In this document: positions 45,401 through 56,345 of the stretch, one piece after another
Numbering within the stretch: the first letter of the stretch is position 1
Layout of the letters: every line of letters starts with the position of its first letter
Origin: Paraspadella gotoi
Taxonomy: Eukaryota > Chaetognatha
DNA length: 64,000 nt
NCBI GenBank assembly: GCA_051294375.1
Contig: CM119265.1
Span: 20,244,966 to 20,308,965 of the forward strand
Reading direction: 5' to 3'
Notes under the pieces: generated by a model
The model's database searches: none
What the model was told of the DNA's origin: nothing
The model's input: only the letters and a program-made list of their open reading frames with translations
Program-made: the position numbers and the translations under genes

Positions 45401-48400
45401 CTGCTTCAGCAAAACCGACTCTAGGATAGGATCCAATTCTTCCATGACGTTTTCTAACAAAACCGGAATTCCGAATGCCACACTGTTCTCCAAAGTCCGT
45501 ACAAAATCTGTGTGAGATAATGGAATCTCAATTGTTCGAAAATTGACAAATAATTTCTCTCCCCTTCAAAGTGACTGACCCGGATCGACCAACTTAACAC
45601 AGTTGAGCTTGTTCTTTTTCTCCATGTTCTTGACCCACTTGTTGGCCTGACCCTGAGGGTCGATCATGAGCGGCCAACGGCGGGCATTGAACAACATGAT
45701 CGCGTTCTCAACCGAGAAGTTGTCGGTCGGAAGTCCTGCAATATTCCATGAGCGAATTTTCACGGAATCTCCCAGGATGTGGACGAGGGAAAACTGTTCC
45801 GAGCATGGAATCTCCAGCGATTTGACCTTTTGACCGGAAAAAGATGAGAAAATTAAATAAAAGTGAAACAGCCGTCAAATAAAGCCAAGATATAGCAGTT
45901 TTTCTCACCAACTCTTGCCACGAAACGGTCTGCTCCGCTCTGTAAGAGGCGGTAAAAACGCCCTGGTAGGCGACACAGGCGGAAGCGATTAAAATGTCTC
46001 CCGTCAGATCGCGATACTGCTCGCCGAGGTTGAACGCCGACGCCTTCCATCTGTGCTTTTCGCCGCCCAAGCCACCAATCAGCTGTTCGGCTCTGAGAAG
46101 AGAGATTGAAAAAGAGAAAAAAGAGACGAGAGAGGAAACACGGTGATGATCTCCATTCGAATTTCATCCACCCCGACGCACCTGGTTAGCTTGAGCTCTG
46201 TCATTTGCACTTCGGCCTCGAGCCTTTTCTTTTTATTGATCGTTTGGGTGAAGTCGTTCTGAAGATTCTCCAGCTTCTTCTCGACAGTGGCCAGCATCGC
46301 TCGCTTCTCGTTGAGCGAATCCATCGCCATCTTCAATTCTCCCTCGGCCTTCTTCAAGGCCGCCTTCTTGGGAGCTACCACTTTGGCCACTCTGGAAAGT
46401 TAGGTGGTTGGGTGAGGAAACGAAAAAGGAAGGAAAGAAATGAAGAAGAAACAAAAAAAAAAGAACAAGAAAAAAAAAGAAGACTTACACGTCGTATTTG
46501 TCAATGGCCAGGATCCACAAACAAAGCCCCTTTGCGGCCTCTGAGGCGTTCTTCACTTTGGCGGGATCAAAGTCGGGGTTCGTGATGTAGACTTTGCGAA
46601 TTCTATCCATGATCTTCGGGTCAATGTTGTCTTTGTCATATTCCTTCAGCTTCTTCAAAAAGTCCGTGTCCGCGGTCATCTTCTGCGAGGCGGGCCAATA
46701 GTCGTCAATCATCTTGCCGGAGCCCCCGGGATCCTTGACTCGCTCGGGCTTGATACCGCGCATCACGCAGACCGCCTCCATCACCAGCCGCACTCCGCCG
46801 GGCGGCTTTTTCATCGCCTTCACTTGAGCCACGTCTCCGGCTAAAAGCAGAAAAAAAATCGAGATGTTCACAAACTGAGGAACTACCAGGTTCTTGGCTT
46901 TTGGCTTTTTCCTTCTTCCTTCCCCCTCCGCGCACCAGTAAGGGTGTCGAGAGCCTTGAGCGCCTCTTGAAGAATGGGCATGGCCTCGGCCAAGTCGTGG
47001 TTGCATTCGTCGGCCATGGCCTTGGCGACGCCGGCCTGCTGCTCCGCCACTGCCTCGTCAGCCTTGACGACGTCCTGCACGGCGGCCACTTCCCCCTTTT
47101 CCCTCTCGATCACCAACATGAACCTAAGAGCGAAAAAAAAGAAGAAAAGCTGAATTCGTGTGAAACATCGTTTACCTCGAGGGTTTTATTGAGAAACTCA
47201 CGCGTCAGTCTCTTTGGAGGCAGCGATGAGCTGGGGCTGTAGAGCGACCAGCTCTTTCTGCATCAGCGCCACCTGCCCCGCAGCGCTGTCCAATTTCTCG
47301 AGACCGACTTCGTAGCGCCGCTTTTGCGCGATCGTCGAGTCTCGTTTCTCTTGCAGCAGGGACCTAAAAATTATCAAAATAATTTTCTTAATTTCAAAAA
47401 CGCGAAACAAAAAAACAAAAAAAAAAAACAAAACAAAACAAACAAAAAAAAACCTGTAGGAAGCGATAAGTTCGAGGTAGGAAGTGGGAGTGACGTAGTT
47501 GAATCTGCGCAACTCGTTGAGGAATCGCGCGGTCATGTGCTCCGTACTGACGTGGAATGCTTGGCACGCAATGATGCACCCTTCGCGAACGTGGTTGTCC
47601 ATGGCCAGGTCGCGGAGGAATCGAGTTGCCACAGCCTGGATAGGAAAGATGTTTGAGGGGCAGAAGATCATGGCAACAGAAATCTGTATGAAAGATGTTC
47701 AAATGAAAATAAATAAAAATATAAATTTCAGGTGAACCTCTAGGGCGTCCTCTGGCCATTTCTGGAACCAATCAATGGTGCAACAATTGACGAGCGAAGG
47801 GAACTTGCGGAGTCGATTTCGGAATGCGTCGCCGATGGGGCTCATCGCCAGGACGACGTGGACTTGATTGCGGACACGGTTGACGAAGAAGTTGAAGAGC
47901 GCGGGGGGAGATCCGTCCGTTTGACGGGACTTGTCGCGCATCCTGGCAAACAAAGAAGTAATGAAAGAAAATAAATAAAAGAAAATATTTTCATTAAAAT
48001 TTGACTTTAATGTTCTGGGTTTTTAAGGTTTACGTTTTTTGGCAATACTCAGTAAATTCAAGGTTGCAACCATTACATTAGAAAAAGTGCAATATCAAAT
48101 CTACACTACGATCTACATCATTCCTGCACTGCACAATATTACCACCAACTGTTAAAGGAGGGATAATTAATTAGTTAATAATTATAATAGCAGACTCGGA
48201 TCACAACTCCCCATGCAACTGAAGTCAAGACGATAATCACTTACCCATCTTCCCTCTCTCGCCTACGAAAAACAACAACATCGACTCGCTTTTAAAATTC
48301 GATTAAAGGAGCTACTTTAGTGAAAATTATGAAGAGAAAAGAATTGCTTTTTATCGAGCCAGGACAGGCTTCGCCTGGTCCTGGCTCTATAATGTTTTAG

Positions 48401-51400
48401 GATTGCTTCTTTGTGACGTAGTCGTCGTCGTCGTCGTCGTCGTCGTCCGTCACGCTGTTTTCATATATAAAATCTACTACGCTTTTATAGGTTTGGCTGT
48501 GACTTACCGTTTTTTTTAAAATAAAAATTATTATGAATTATGATAAAGTTTTACAAAAGTGTGCGATCATAGTAAGTTAAAAATTTAGATATGGCTTTTC
48601 ATCTTAAAATAGCTGTGATATTTTCATATTACATTTGGATTTAAGTATTTTTTGTTTGAATTTCCACTTCATTATGATTTACTGCAATATGCAAATTAGA
48701 TTATAGTAATTTTCTTTGATAGTAAAAACTGGCGAGATCACTATACTTTTAAGATTTTTTTTATGGCTACTTTTACCAACAAGAGAGTCCGAGAACTTAC
48801 TTGTCGAGGACCCTCATCTTTTCGCAGATTTCCGCCTTTTCGTCGCTAGGGTACAAATTGGGAACTTCTCCGGCGTTCAACAAGTTGTTGATGTCCTCTA
48901 GGAACGATTCGTCTTTTATCTGCGTTAAAACATAGAGGTGAATTGCAAATCTCGAGCATTTATTTTTTTCTATACGACGAACTGAAATTAAAAATATGAC
49001 AATTTTAAAATGAAAGACCTGCGTGTCAGTGAAGAGAAAGACGCCGTGAGTTTCGCCTTCGGTTGATTTTCGCAAGATTCGCTTCAAGTCTTCTCTCCAT
49101 TCGTTTGGCGTGTAATTCTATTAAGTGAATTGTCAGAATAAAGTTAATAAAAGTGAATATGTGAATAACTTTTATAAACCGCTTTTCATGAAAAAAAAAT
49201 CTTAAAAATTTATATATTCTATCATCTAAGTCATCTAAGCCTCAGTTGGCTGCAGTCCGTGGTCGCAGCATACGGAAGATCCAACCGTATTATTATTAAT
49301 CCTTAAAACGTTAACTAAGTCGTTTTGCTGTCTTTTATTTTAACAACCAAATAACCTTGTTTTAATTAAATTGTACATGTTAAACAGTCATACAGCTTTC
49401 TAAATTGAGTTCTTTTAAGTTGAATCTTCGTTTAAAAGCTTAATGTAAATTATTTTTCTGGTCTGGTTACGAACTTTTTCAACCAGTTTGTTTTAATTGA
49501 GGAAATTAAAGGCTTGTTATCCGAATCGGGCCATTTATCCAGTTCTTCTGGATCAAATTAATTAAAAATACCAACAAGGCTAACATTTAACGAGTTTTAT
49601 TTGGTCAGCACTCCCCAACAACAGTGGCTTTACTATTTTTACTTTTACTTTTAATCATTTAACAATAGCCAAAATGCTCAACAATTATTTTTTGTGTTGT
49701 GTTGTGTTAGAAGCTCTTGCTGTCTCGGTTCTAAAAGCGACGACCACCAAAAAACACGTCATATTCATCGTTGCGGACGACCTGGGTTGGAATGACGTGG
49801 GGTTTCATGGCTCTGAATTTCCTACACCAAATTTGGACGCATTAGCGTCTTCCGGGGTCATTCTCGGAAACTACTATGTTTCCCCAATCTGCACGCCGTC
49901 AAGGAGCGAGATGCTTACTGGAAAATACGCCATTCACACGGGTAAGACCTAGGGCAAGAGGGAATCAACTTTCAACTAAAAGTTTGTTTGACAATAAGAA
50001 ATATGTTAACAGGCATGCAACACAACGTCATAGAAGCATCGGGGCCTTGGGGCCTCGGTCTGAACGAGCGATTGCTGCCGGAGTATTTGAAATCTGCTGG
50101 ATACGATACCCACCTGATCGGTAAATGGCACCTGGGCTACTTTCGATCAGAATACACTCCCACTTTTCGAGGATTCGACTCACATTTTGGGTATTGGACT
50201 GGAAAAGAGGATTATTGGAGCCACGCGACTGACTCTCATGGAATGAGCGGAATAGACTACCGCGACGGTATAGATCCCGTCTCTAATGAGTCGGGCGTTT
50301 ACTCCACGAGTGCCTTCACCCAACGCGCTGTTCACATCATCCGCCACCACGCAATCCGCCGACGCGGTGTTCCCCTCTACCTTCAAGTGGCCCACCAAGC
50401 AACACATTCGGGTAACGCCGATGCACCTCTGGAGGCACCTGCCAAATACGTGGAAAGTGCTCAACGCCTGCCCGGCATTTCATCTTACGCCCGTCAAATG
50501 TTTGCCGCTATGGCAATGGCTCTCGATGACTCTGTTGGACGGATTGTGGCCGAACTGCGGCGCGCCAACATGCTGCAAGATTCTATCATCGTCTTCACAA
50601 CGGATAACGGGGGCCCCGCGGCCGGCTTCGACCTAAACATGGCCTGCAACTGGCCACTCCGAGGCGTCAAGCACACTCTGTGGGAGGGGGGCGTCCGGGG
50701 AACTGCATTTGTTTGGTCGACGGCATTGAAAAACCCGGGGCGAGTGTCGGAGACTCTTATCCACGCCGTCGACTGGTTGCCGACGCTCATCGAGGCCGTC
50801 GGGGTGACCGTAGAAAAGCCAAAGCTGCTTGACGGGATCGATCTGTGGAAAAGTATAGCACAATCGCAGGAAAACTGGGATGCGGAGAGCGAAAGGAGGA
50901 CAGTGTTGCATAACATCGATGACCTCGAAGGCTTCTACGCATACAGAAGCGGGGATTACAAGTTGCTCTTTTTTCAGCCCGGATCAAGGATGGAAATGTG
51001 GAATGGGTGGTACGCGCCAGGGGAGGTCAATACATTCGGTCTCGCTTCGTTGAATACGAATGCATCAGACATGTTTTTCGCGCGGAGGCCTCTCGGGCCG
51101 TCAACGATCGCGAGCGCCCGAGGCTCATACAGGACCACAACCCTTGCCGTCGAGAAAGCCGTCGCCGAGGCGTTTCCTGATCGAAGCTTCGAGCGCATCA
51201 TGCATCGAGTAGAATGCGGTTCTCGACCCACCAACGCCACCCGTCGCTGCTCGCCCATCGACGCTCCATGCCTATTTAACGTGCGAACGGACCCGTGTGA
51301 GTATCGCAACATCGCCCAGTCTGAACCGGCAGTCGTTCGTCTCCTTGCCGACAAGGTGGCGGAGTTGAGAAGAACGGCGGTCAAACCGAGAAACAGACCT

Positions 51401-54302
51401 TTTGACCCAGAGGCAGACCCGAAGTTGCACGGGGGATTTTGGTCTTCATGGAAAGATGGTAACCAGTGAACAAAAAAAACAGAAGGCTTCATTTTTGAAA
51501 ATGATACGCTATATCAACGGGGAGACATGTACAGAACCGATTCTCGGATCGAAAAACAGGCGTATCATTTTCTAATATGAAGCCTTCTGATTTTGCCCGG
51601 GGTATTTTGAATTCGCTGCATTCAGTTTTTTGTGTTTTTTTTTGTGTAATTTTTTGACATAACTACAGTCGCCTAACTGTTTATTATGATCAAACACGCT
51701 TTTAACTAGGAAACCTTTGTAATTTCGACGCAGTGCAGCTCGTAATCAGCCATGAAAGTAGCGAGTCTGGTCAGGGATTGTCGTCCCGAGCCTCCGACGC
51801 CCACGAGTAGGGCGTGGCTCTGGCGTTGATTTATTACGCGGCTGATACGAGACGCATGCTCGATAGCGAATCTGGGGAAAGATGTTTTTAATATATATAT
51901 ATATATATTAATTGATGAAAAGTTGAATTATCCGATAGTAGAACTAAATTCTTACCTAAACAATACGAGATTCATCGGCTTCTTGCTCATTTGATTAAAC
52001 TCGTCCATGAAAGCTTCGGTGACTTTCCGAAGGTTTTCCAAGTCGTGGACTTCTCTGTACTGACTCTTCGTCGGGTCGGAAAAGTTACAGAAGATGCAGG
52101 ATCTGGGCGAAGAGTCCAATAATAATTGTGAAATCGTTTGTAAAAGTTTGGGGTTTTTTATCAATGGTCGCGAAGAAATTTTTAAAGAACTACCCTTTTA
52201 TAATATTCGGAAACTGTATAATTGTTATAATTAATTGTTATACCTCATGTCGGTTTCATCGATGCTTCCTTTTTTGGCGACGTCAAGATGCTTGAAAACT
52301 TCCTCGAAGTCTTCGGCGAAGCATCTGGCGAACACCATTTTAATGGCGCCCATGAACCACTTCTGATCCGTATTGTCAATCAATCGATCGTAGTAAACTC
52401 TATGAGAAAACCAATTGAAGTATGGGCAGGCTTTAGTTTAGATGGTAAACAAAATTCTTAATAAGTGCTCGGTATAATTTAGAATTATATTATTTATTTA
52501 TTAGTATATTGTTAATAAATCTAAATAAGTTATAAGTTGTAATAAAAAATTCCTAACCTGAACGCTTCGTGAACCCAGAGGCGTTGCATGATGATTGGCT
52601 CCTTACAGACGTCGGGAATAACGAGAGTGCAGCCTTGAACGACGCGAGCAAAGTCTCGAAGGTTAAAGAGATAATGACTCTTGGCCGGGGTAGGCAGCAG
52701 CGACTCCATGGCAGCCTTAAACATGTCCAGCGTCGCTCGCGGGATTTGCCTCGTTAGTGATTGGAAACTCTTCGGAAATTCCTGAACCGATAAAATGAAC
52801 CTTTTTTTGTTTGTTCAAGGTTTAAAATTATAATATAGTAATATGAAATTGGTATAACCAATATAAAAATTATCCATTCATTTAATAAATAAGCTATCTT
52901 GCCCCTAACTTTGGACAGGCTTTGGTGGTTTAAGGCCTCCATCATTCTTACAAGATAATGACATAGCAGGTCCTTACAAGCTTTCAATCAAGACTTTCTC
53001 ACAGTCTCGTTTATTCACTCCCAGAGTACCTGGCTTCCCTATCAATGAACTGGTATAATGTTGCAAAGAATGCTTCAATTGTATGAAAAGTCCACTCCCT
53101 TATTAGACATCATACATCTTAGATAAGTGACTAAAATCAATATTAGAGGAAAAAAGGACCATGTTCCTTTATATATAGGATCTTAAAAATACAAATAGAA
53201 ATAATCCAGAGCCGTCTCTGTTAAACAAGTTTGAGCAAACAATGTTGGATCTGCCCACGATCATTATCGGTAATTAATTAATTAATTAATTTATTCAAGT
53301 TAATTATTTAATTAATTATGCAATAATGCAATTAATTTGATCCAAAATGTTTGTTTTGATTGATTATTTAACTGATTAATTAATTATTGATTAATTAATT
53401 GTCTAATTAACTAATTAATTATTTGATTAATTAATACATCTTGCATTTACATTTAAAATAAAAAGAAAAAGAAGCAAAATCAATTAGTGAAACAGGTTCT
53501 TTTTTTTTCCATTTAAACTCATTTCCACTCAAACGATTCTATCGAAACTTGATTTCCAGTTTAATCACACACTTTTCCACCCAAATACAAAATTTCAAGT
53601 CAATCGCCCCATCCACTCATGAGTAATTGGTGTTCAAATAGTGAAATATATTTTTTTGTTTTTTCCATTTAAACTAATTTCCACTTGGACGATTCCATTG
53701 AAACTTCATATCCAGCTCAATCACACACTTCCCTACCCACACACAAAATTTCATTCCAATCTATCCATCCAATCACGAGTAATTAGTGTTTTTTGCTAAG
53801 GTGGGACGGACGGATGGACGGACGGACAGACGGACGGACATCTTTTTTTGCATAATTTATCATAATTCGATGTTGTGACATGATATAAGTGAATGCCCGA
53901 CAAGATTGAGGGGGCGGACCGACGGACCGACAAAGTGAATTATAGAGTCGGGATCTGCTGATAATAATTAATTAATAAATAATTAATAAATCAGTCAATA
54001 AATCAAGTCAATCATTATCGGCATTATTCTCATCGTTGTCATTGCTTTTGTCGTGGTTAGTGACGAAAAGACCTAAAAACCAACATTTGGGATCAAATTA
54101 ATTAATTAATTGCCTATTTAATTAATTAACTTGAATAATTTAATTATCAATTAATTAATTACCGATCGTGGGCAGATCCGACATTGTTTGCTCAAACTTG
54201 TTTTTTACACTGCGAGCTGCTTTAAAGTAGCGACGGCTTAATTGGTTGTAAATTCCCTGGACATCATCGAAAAAAAAATTGAATAGGTTTCTCAGGTACC
54301 AC
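38272..54302 (-). CDS. DNAH7: Axonemal dynein heavy chain, DNAH7 type, C-terminal half (32 exons)
   Basis: Exons in minus order: 54302-54209, 52781-52558, 52399-52244, 52102-51956, 51871-51715, 49117-49019, 48919-48801, 47942-47738, 47635-47454, 47363-47202, 47123-46936, 46840-46489, 46391-46182, 46092-45909, 45826-45580, 45507-45272, 45199-44981, 44900-44717, 44559-44381, 44292-44132, 44068-43906, 43828-43508, 43429-43229, 43126-43076, 42662-42501, 42406-42221, 42146-42009, 40779-40656, 40571-40388, 40167-39998, 39284-39097 and 38478-38272. About 1,930 residues, all junctions in frame. Order and wording follow recalled human DNAH7 ([41 protein letters not shown]-like end, CQLN). This is an inner-arm motor of cilia and flagella. 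The first half (tail, AAA1-2, most of AAA3) is not in the window; the first exon listed is the weakest. Confidence 0.95.
39350..39665 (+). mobile_element. Dispersed repeat family A, copy 2
   Basis: GCCGGATCTGCTTACAGCGC head, a (A)n run, GTCCGTTCGTCC-type microsatellite, and one ~130-bp unit with TTTCGATGGAATCGTCCGAG. Inside a DNAH7 intron. A family end motif (GTTTGCTCAAAC) is at 39,938-39,949. Confidence 0.8.
39720..39960. repeat. AATT-rich tract ending in the family A terminal motif
   Basis: Repeated ATTAATTAATT strings run up to GATCCGGCATTGTTTGCTCA. The same end sequence recurs at 53.2, 54.19, 57.82 and 59.92 kb. Confidence 0.75.
40780..42008 (-). other. DNAH7 intron with telomere-like repeats
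   Basis: 1.2 kb between visible exons 27 and 28. 41,096-41,185 contains irregular TTTAGGG/GTTAGGG/GGGTTAAGG units on the plus strand. The rest is AT-rich with no exon seen. Confidence 0.7.
43229..46092 (-). other. DNAH7 AAA5 and AAA6 region
   Basis: Starts [14 protein letters not shown], then [13 protein letters not shown], the [15 protein letters not shown] block, [49 protein letters not shown] and [11 protein letters not shown] with VLLQNCHLA. All are landmarks of AAA5-AAA6 in axonemal heavy chains. Confidence 0.9.
44069..44131 (-). other. GC-AG intron in DNAH7
   Basis: Between visible exons 20 and 21 the frame is kept (ATCAG joined to AGAGTCG, giving GIRESFGK) only with a donor that reads GCGAGA instead of GT. 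The acceptor is CTTCTGCAG. The 63-base intron is GA-rich and no GT donor fits nearby. Confidence 0.7.
46182..47363 (-). other. DNAH7 stalk and microtubule-binding domain
   Basis: 47,363-46,936 encodes the first coiled-coil arm, rich in Glu/Lys/Ala heptads ([13 protein letters not shown]). 46,840-46,489 encodes the microtubule-binding tip ([28 protein letters not shown]). 46,391-46,182 encodes the returning arm ([13 protein letters not shown]). Confidence 0.92.
48345..48712 (-). mobile_element. Repeat family C, inverted full copy inside DNAH7
   Basis: Reverse-complement counterpart of 35,205-35,592: TATCGAGCCAGGACAGGCTT with the matching CCTGGTCCTGGCTCTATA palindrome, (GTC)8-type run at 48,420-48,448, CTACTACGCTTTTATAGG and TGATTTACTGCAATATGCAA. 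It lies in a DNAH7 intron. Confidence 0.85.
49674..51469 (+). CDS. Secreted/lysosomal arylsulfatase (ARSB/ARSI-like), 2 exons
   Basis: Exons 49674-49941 and 50013-51469, separated by a 71-bp GT-AG intron, encode 574 residues from the ATG at 49674. A hydrophobic signal peptide occupies about residues 1-20. Sulfatase landmarks: metal-binding Asp35-Asp36 in [16 protein letters not shown] at 73-77, whose Cys73 is normally converted to formylglycine; GKWHLG with Lys127 and His129; a VAHQATHS His; and TTDNGG. The C terminus has [16 protein letters not shown], typical of arylsulfatase B relatives. All catalytic residues expected for sulfate-ester hydrolysis are present and the length is normal. Substrate (probably a glycosaminoglycan or similar sulfated sugar) is inferred only. 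The gene lies in the 2.6-kb intron 49118-51714 of DNAH7, on the opposite strand, and a long hairpin begins 11 bases after its stop. Confidence 0.95.
51480..51589. repeat. 30-bp inverted repeat after the arylsulfatase stop
   Basis: Arms 51,480-51,509 (CAGAAGGCTTCATTTTTGAA onward) and 51,560-51,589 pair at about 27 of 30 positions around a 50-base loop. It would form a stable 3' UTR hairpin or be a small inverted-repeat insertion. Confidence 0.88.
51715..52781 (-). other. DNAH7 AAA3 end and AAA4 nucleotide-binding site
   Basis: Exons 2-5 of the visible part. The AAA3 end carries [17 protein letters not shown]. Exon 5 has the AAA4 P-loop [14 protein letters not shown], with Arg-Gln in place of the usual Lys-Ser/Thr, as in human DNAH7. 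Confidence 0.9.
52782..54208 (-). other. DNAH7 intron carrying repeat family A
   Basis: The space between the first two visible dynein exons is filled by AATT-rich arrays and family A sequence in inverted orientation (next entry). Family end motifs (AGTTTGAGCAAACAATG) occur at both sides, at about 53,228 and 54,185-54,200, so most of the intron may be one insertion or two. Confidence 0.6.
53440..53970 (-). mobile_element. Dispersed repeat family A, copy 3 (inverted, two tandem units)
   Basis: The minus-orientation copy has two ~130-bp units (each with a TTTCCACT-CGATT-CAT-GAAACTT pattern), then ACGGACGGACAGACGGACGG and the TCTGCTGAT end. Confidence 0.85.
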
Positions 54303-54356
54303 CTAAAAAGATTTTACTTTTTTTATGTTTTAATTTTTTTTAGTATATATTTTTAC

Positions 54357-54421
54357 CTAGGCGGACGGCATAGATAATGAAAAATGCCGCCGCGCAAAAC
54401 CCTGCGGGTACGAAAATCTTT
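54357..54421 (-). CDS. Possible additional DNAH7 exon, doubtful
   Basis: Bounded by TTACAG and GTAAAA. In the frame that joins the exon at 54302 it ends CRPPR, giving [11 protein letters not shown], which could stand for the TPRF-LRHFN block of AAA3. The preceding GGGRN motif is missing and other frames are also open (one encodes a hydrophobic stretch), so this may be fortuitous. Confidence 0.25.
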
Positions 54422-54573
54422 CTGTAACTATAAAATTTTAAAAAATGCGTCTTTTTTATGTTTAATTGTAAGGAATCACCAGGACAAACAATAAGTGGAA
54501 TATTGTTTACTTTAAGTCGAGAACGCCAGGCGGACGAAAAGCGCGGTGTAGCCAAAGATCCTGTTCAGGATGC

Positions 54574-55082
54574 ATGGATAAGGGTCGGAAAACCTCGCCG
54601 TCTCATCGACGGAAAACTTGTTCTCGCTCTCGAAAGAACTCGAGATCACCGTGTCGTCAATCGTCGCGTTGTCAGAAGTCGACCTCTATTCGAAAAAGGC
54701 GCTCTAGCGCCTGCCAAAAATCTGTTTCGAGTCGAAAAAGATCATCATCCCTCTGTCGGCGACAATCATCGGCCCGTTCCCGCAAAAGATCTCCGGCTTC
54801 CTGTCGGAAAAAGTCATCTTCGCAAAGAAACCGTTCAAGATCCGGATGCCGTGTTGGGGCTAAAAGCGCGAGCCGTAGTTGTTCGTCACAGAAAAGAAGA
54901 AAAAAAGGATGTAAAAGTACACTTAAGGCGGGACCTTAATAACAGGGAGAATTTATAATTTTTGTCTCCTTATATTAATTTATGTCTTCCTGAATCCTGA
55001 TTGTTCTGTGTCTTCTTGTATTCAGCCAAAACTAAAACACGAAGTCGGTCGCGACGAAAAAACTCCCGATGTAAAAACACGG
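54574..55082 (+). CDS. Arg/Ser/Lys-rich protein with spaced cysteines (sperm nuclear basic protein-like), 5' exons
   Basis: Exons 54574-54916 and 55026-55082 join in frame, about 133 residues so far. The sequence is a loose repeat of about 12-16 residues: runs of RKRS/RSRK ending in a single Cys (examples RSSACQK, KRSSSLC, KRSPASC, RSRSGC). Composition is almost only Arg, Ser, Lys, Cys and Gln, as in protamine-like or sperm nuclear basic proteins, which bind DNA and cross-link through cysteine. SR splicing factors are the main alternative, but no RNA-recognition domain is seen and their cysteines are not so regular. The start ATG is the first in frame. All three frames are open because of composition; this one is chosen for its repeat structure. 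The 3' end is unresolved. Confidence 0.5.
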
Positions 55083-55778
55083 GTAAAAATTTCAGATTTT
55101 TATATACAGCATGTTTTTATTCGTTTGTTACATTTGGTGACAGCATACCCCGTGAGCCAGAACGGATGGCTCTAATAAAATCGCTCCATTCCTATATGTA
55201 TTTAGATACATTCAATCTGATTATTTTATTAGTTAGAAAAGTCATTGACCTTTTATGTGTATCTTTTTCAATTAATAACCGACTGTTTACTATGTAAAAT
55301 TTAATTTTTATGAAGCACATTGAAATCTCAAAATCGTCGGTTTGAAGCTTTCACCTAAAATTTAGCTTGGTGAATGTATGCAATTTAGCATCAAAGATGG
55401 GAGGAAATTTGAATCAGAAGTTGCAGGTAAACTTTAATGTTAACTAGAAGCACTAAGTTATTGGGATATAAGTTTTACCGCCTTTGATCAAGGGATTTAT
55501 GAACACAGTTTCAACAAATCCAAGAAATCTGGTTGCTGAAAAAATCTCAGATTTTGAAAATCCACCAGCTTGTGAAAAGGTTCACCCAAGATCCCCAGAG
55601 ACTCCCAACTGCAACTGTTAAAGGAGCTTGGCTGACGCGTGGCTGCAAGATGCACCTTTTTAACAAAAAGGTTGTTGTAGCAGGATAGCACTTCCAGATG
55701 ATGAACAACAAATGGAATCGAATTTCTCATCAAAAACAAGTGCTGTGTAACTTAACTTTTTCCTTATCACATTTTTAG
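55083..55778. other. AT-rich DNA after the basic-protein exons
   Basis: No further exon is recognised. Near 55,150 a short stretch (CCCCGTGAGCCAGAACGG) is the inverse of a piece of the 2.1-kb duplicated unit (near 58,105 and 60,207). Confidence 0.5.
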
Positions 55779-56345
55779 TCGGATCTGCTTATCAGCAGAT
55801 CCCGACAATTTTAAGGACATCAATGATGACAAGCTGAATATAAATNNNNNNNNNNNNNNNNNNNNNNNNNTCTATAATTCACTTTGTCGGTCCGTCGGTC
55901 CGCCCCTCAATATTGTCGGGCACTAACTTATATCATGTTAGAACATCGAATTATGATAAATTATGTAAAAAAAAAATGTGTATTACCGTCCGTCTGTCCG
56001 GCCGTCCCACCTTAGCAAAAAACACCAATTACTCGTGATTGGATGGATGGATTTGAATGAAATTTGTGTGTGGATAGGTAAGTGTGTGATTGAGCTGGAT
56101 ATGAAGTTTCGATGGAATCGTCCGAGTGGAAATGAGTTTAAATGGAAAAAACAAAAAAATATATTCACTATTTGAACACCAATTGCTCATGAGTGGATGG
56201 GCTGATTGACCTGGAATTTAGTATGTGGGTAGGAAAGTGTGATTGAACAGGAAATCAAGTTTCGATGGAATAGTTTGAGTGGAAATGAGTTTAAATGAAA
56301 AAAACAAAAAACCTGTTTCACTAATTGATTATGCTTCTTTTTCCT
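55779..56345 (+). mobile_element. Dispersed repeat family A, copy 4 (two tandem units)
   Basis: A CGGATCTGCTTATCAGCAGA palindromic head, a gap, CTATAATTCACTTTGTCGG, CCGTCCGTCTGTCC, then two ~130-bp units (TTTCGATGGAATCGTCC at about 56,107 and a diverged copy at about 56,262). Confidence 0.85.
55846..55870. other. Sequence gap (25 N)
   Basis: Placeholder-sized gap in repeat family A. The 33 bases before it recur exactly at about 57,744-57,776. Confidence 0.99.

Noticed and set aside
50180-51492. Minus-strand frames opposite the arylsulfatase
   Set aside because: They are shadows of the strongly supported sulfatase coding frame.
54340-54555. Small minus-strand membrane protein (hydrophobic FCAAAFFIIYAV segment)
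   Set aside because: No ATG start, overlaps a possible dynein exon in another frame, and the downstream frame stops at once after splicing.
54458-54958. 166-residue plus-strand frame and long minus-strand frames over the basic-protein exon
   Set aside because: The biased codons keep all frames open; only the Arg/Ser/Cys frame shows a protein-level repeat and the SSACQK match to 62.8 kb.
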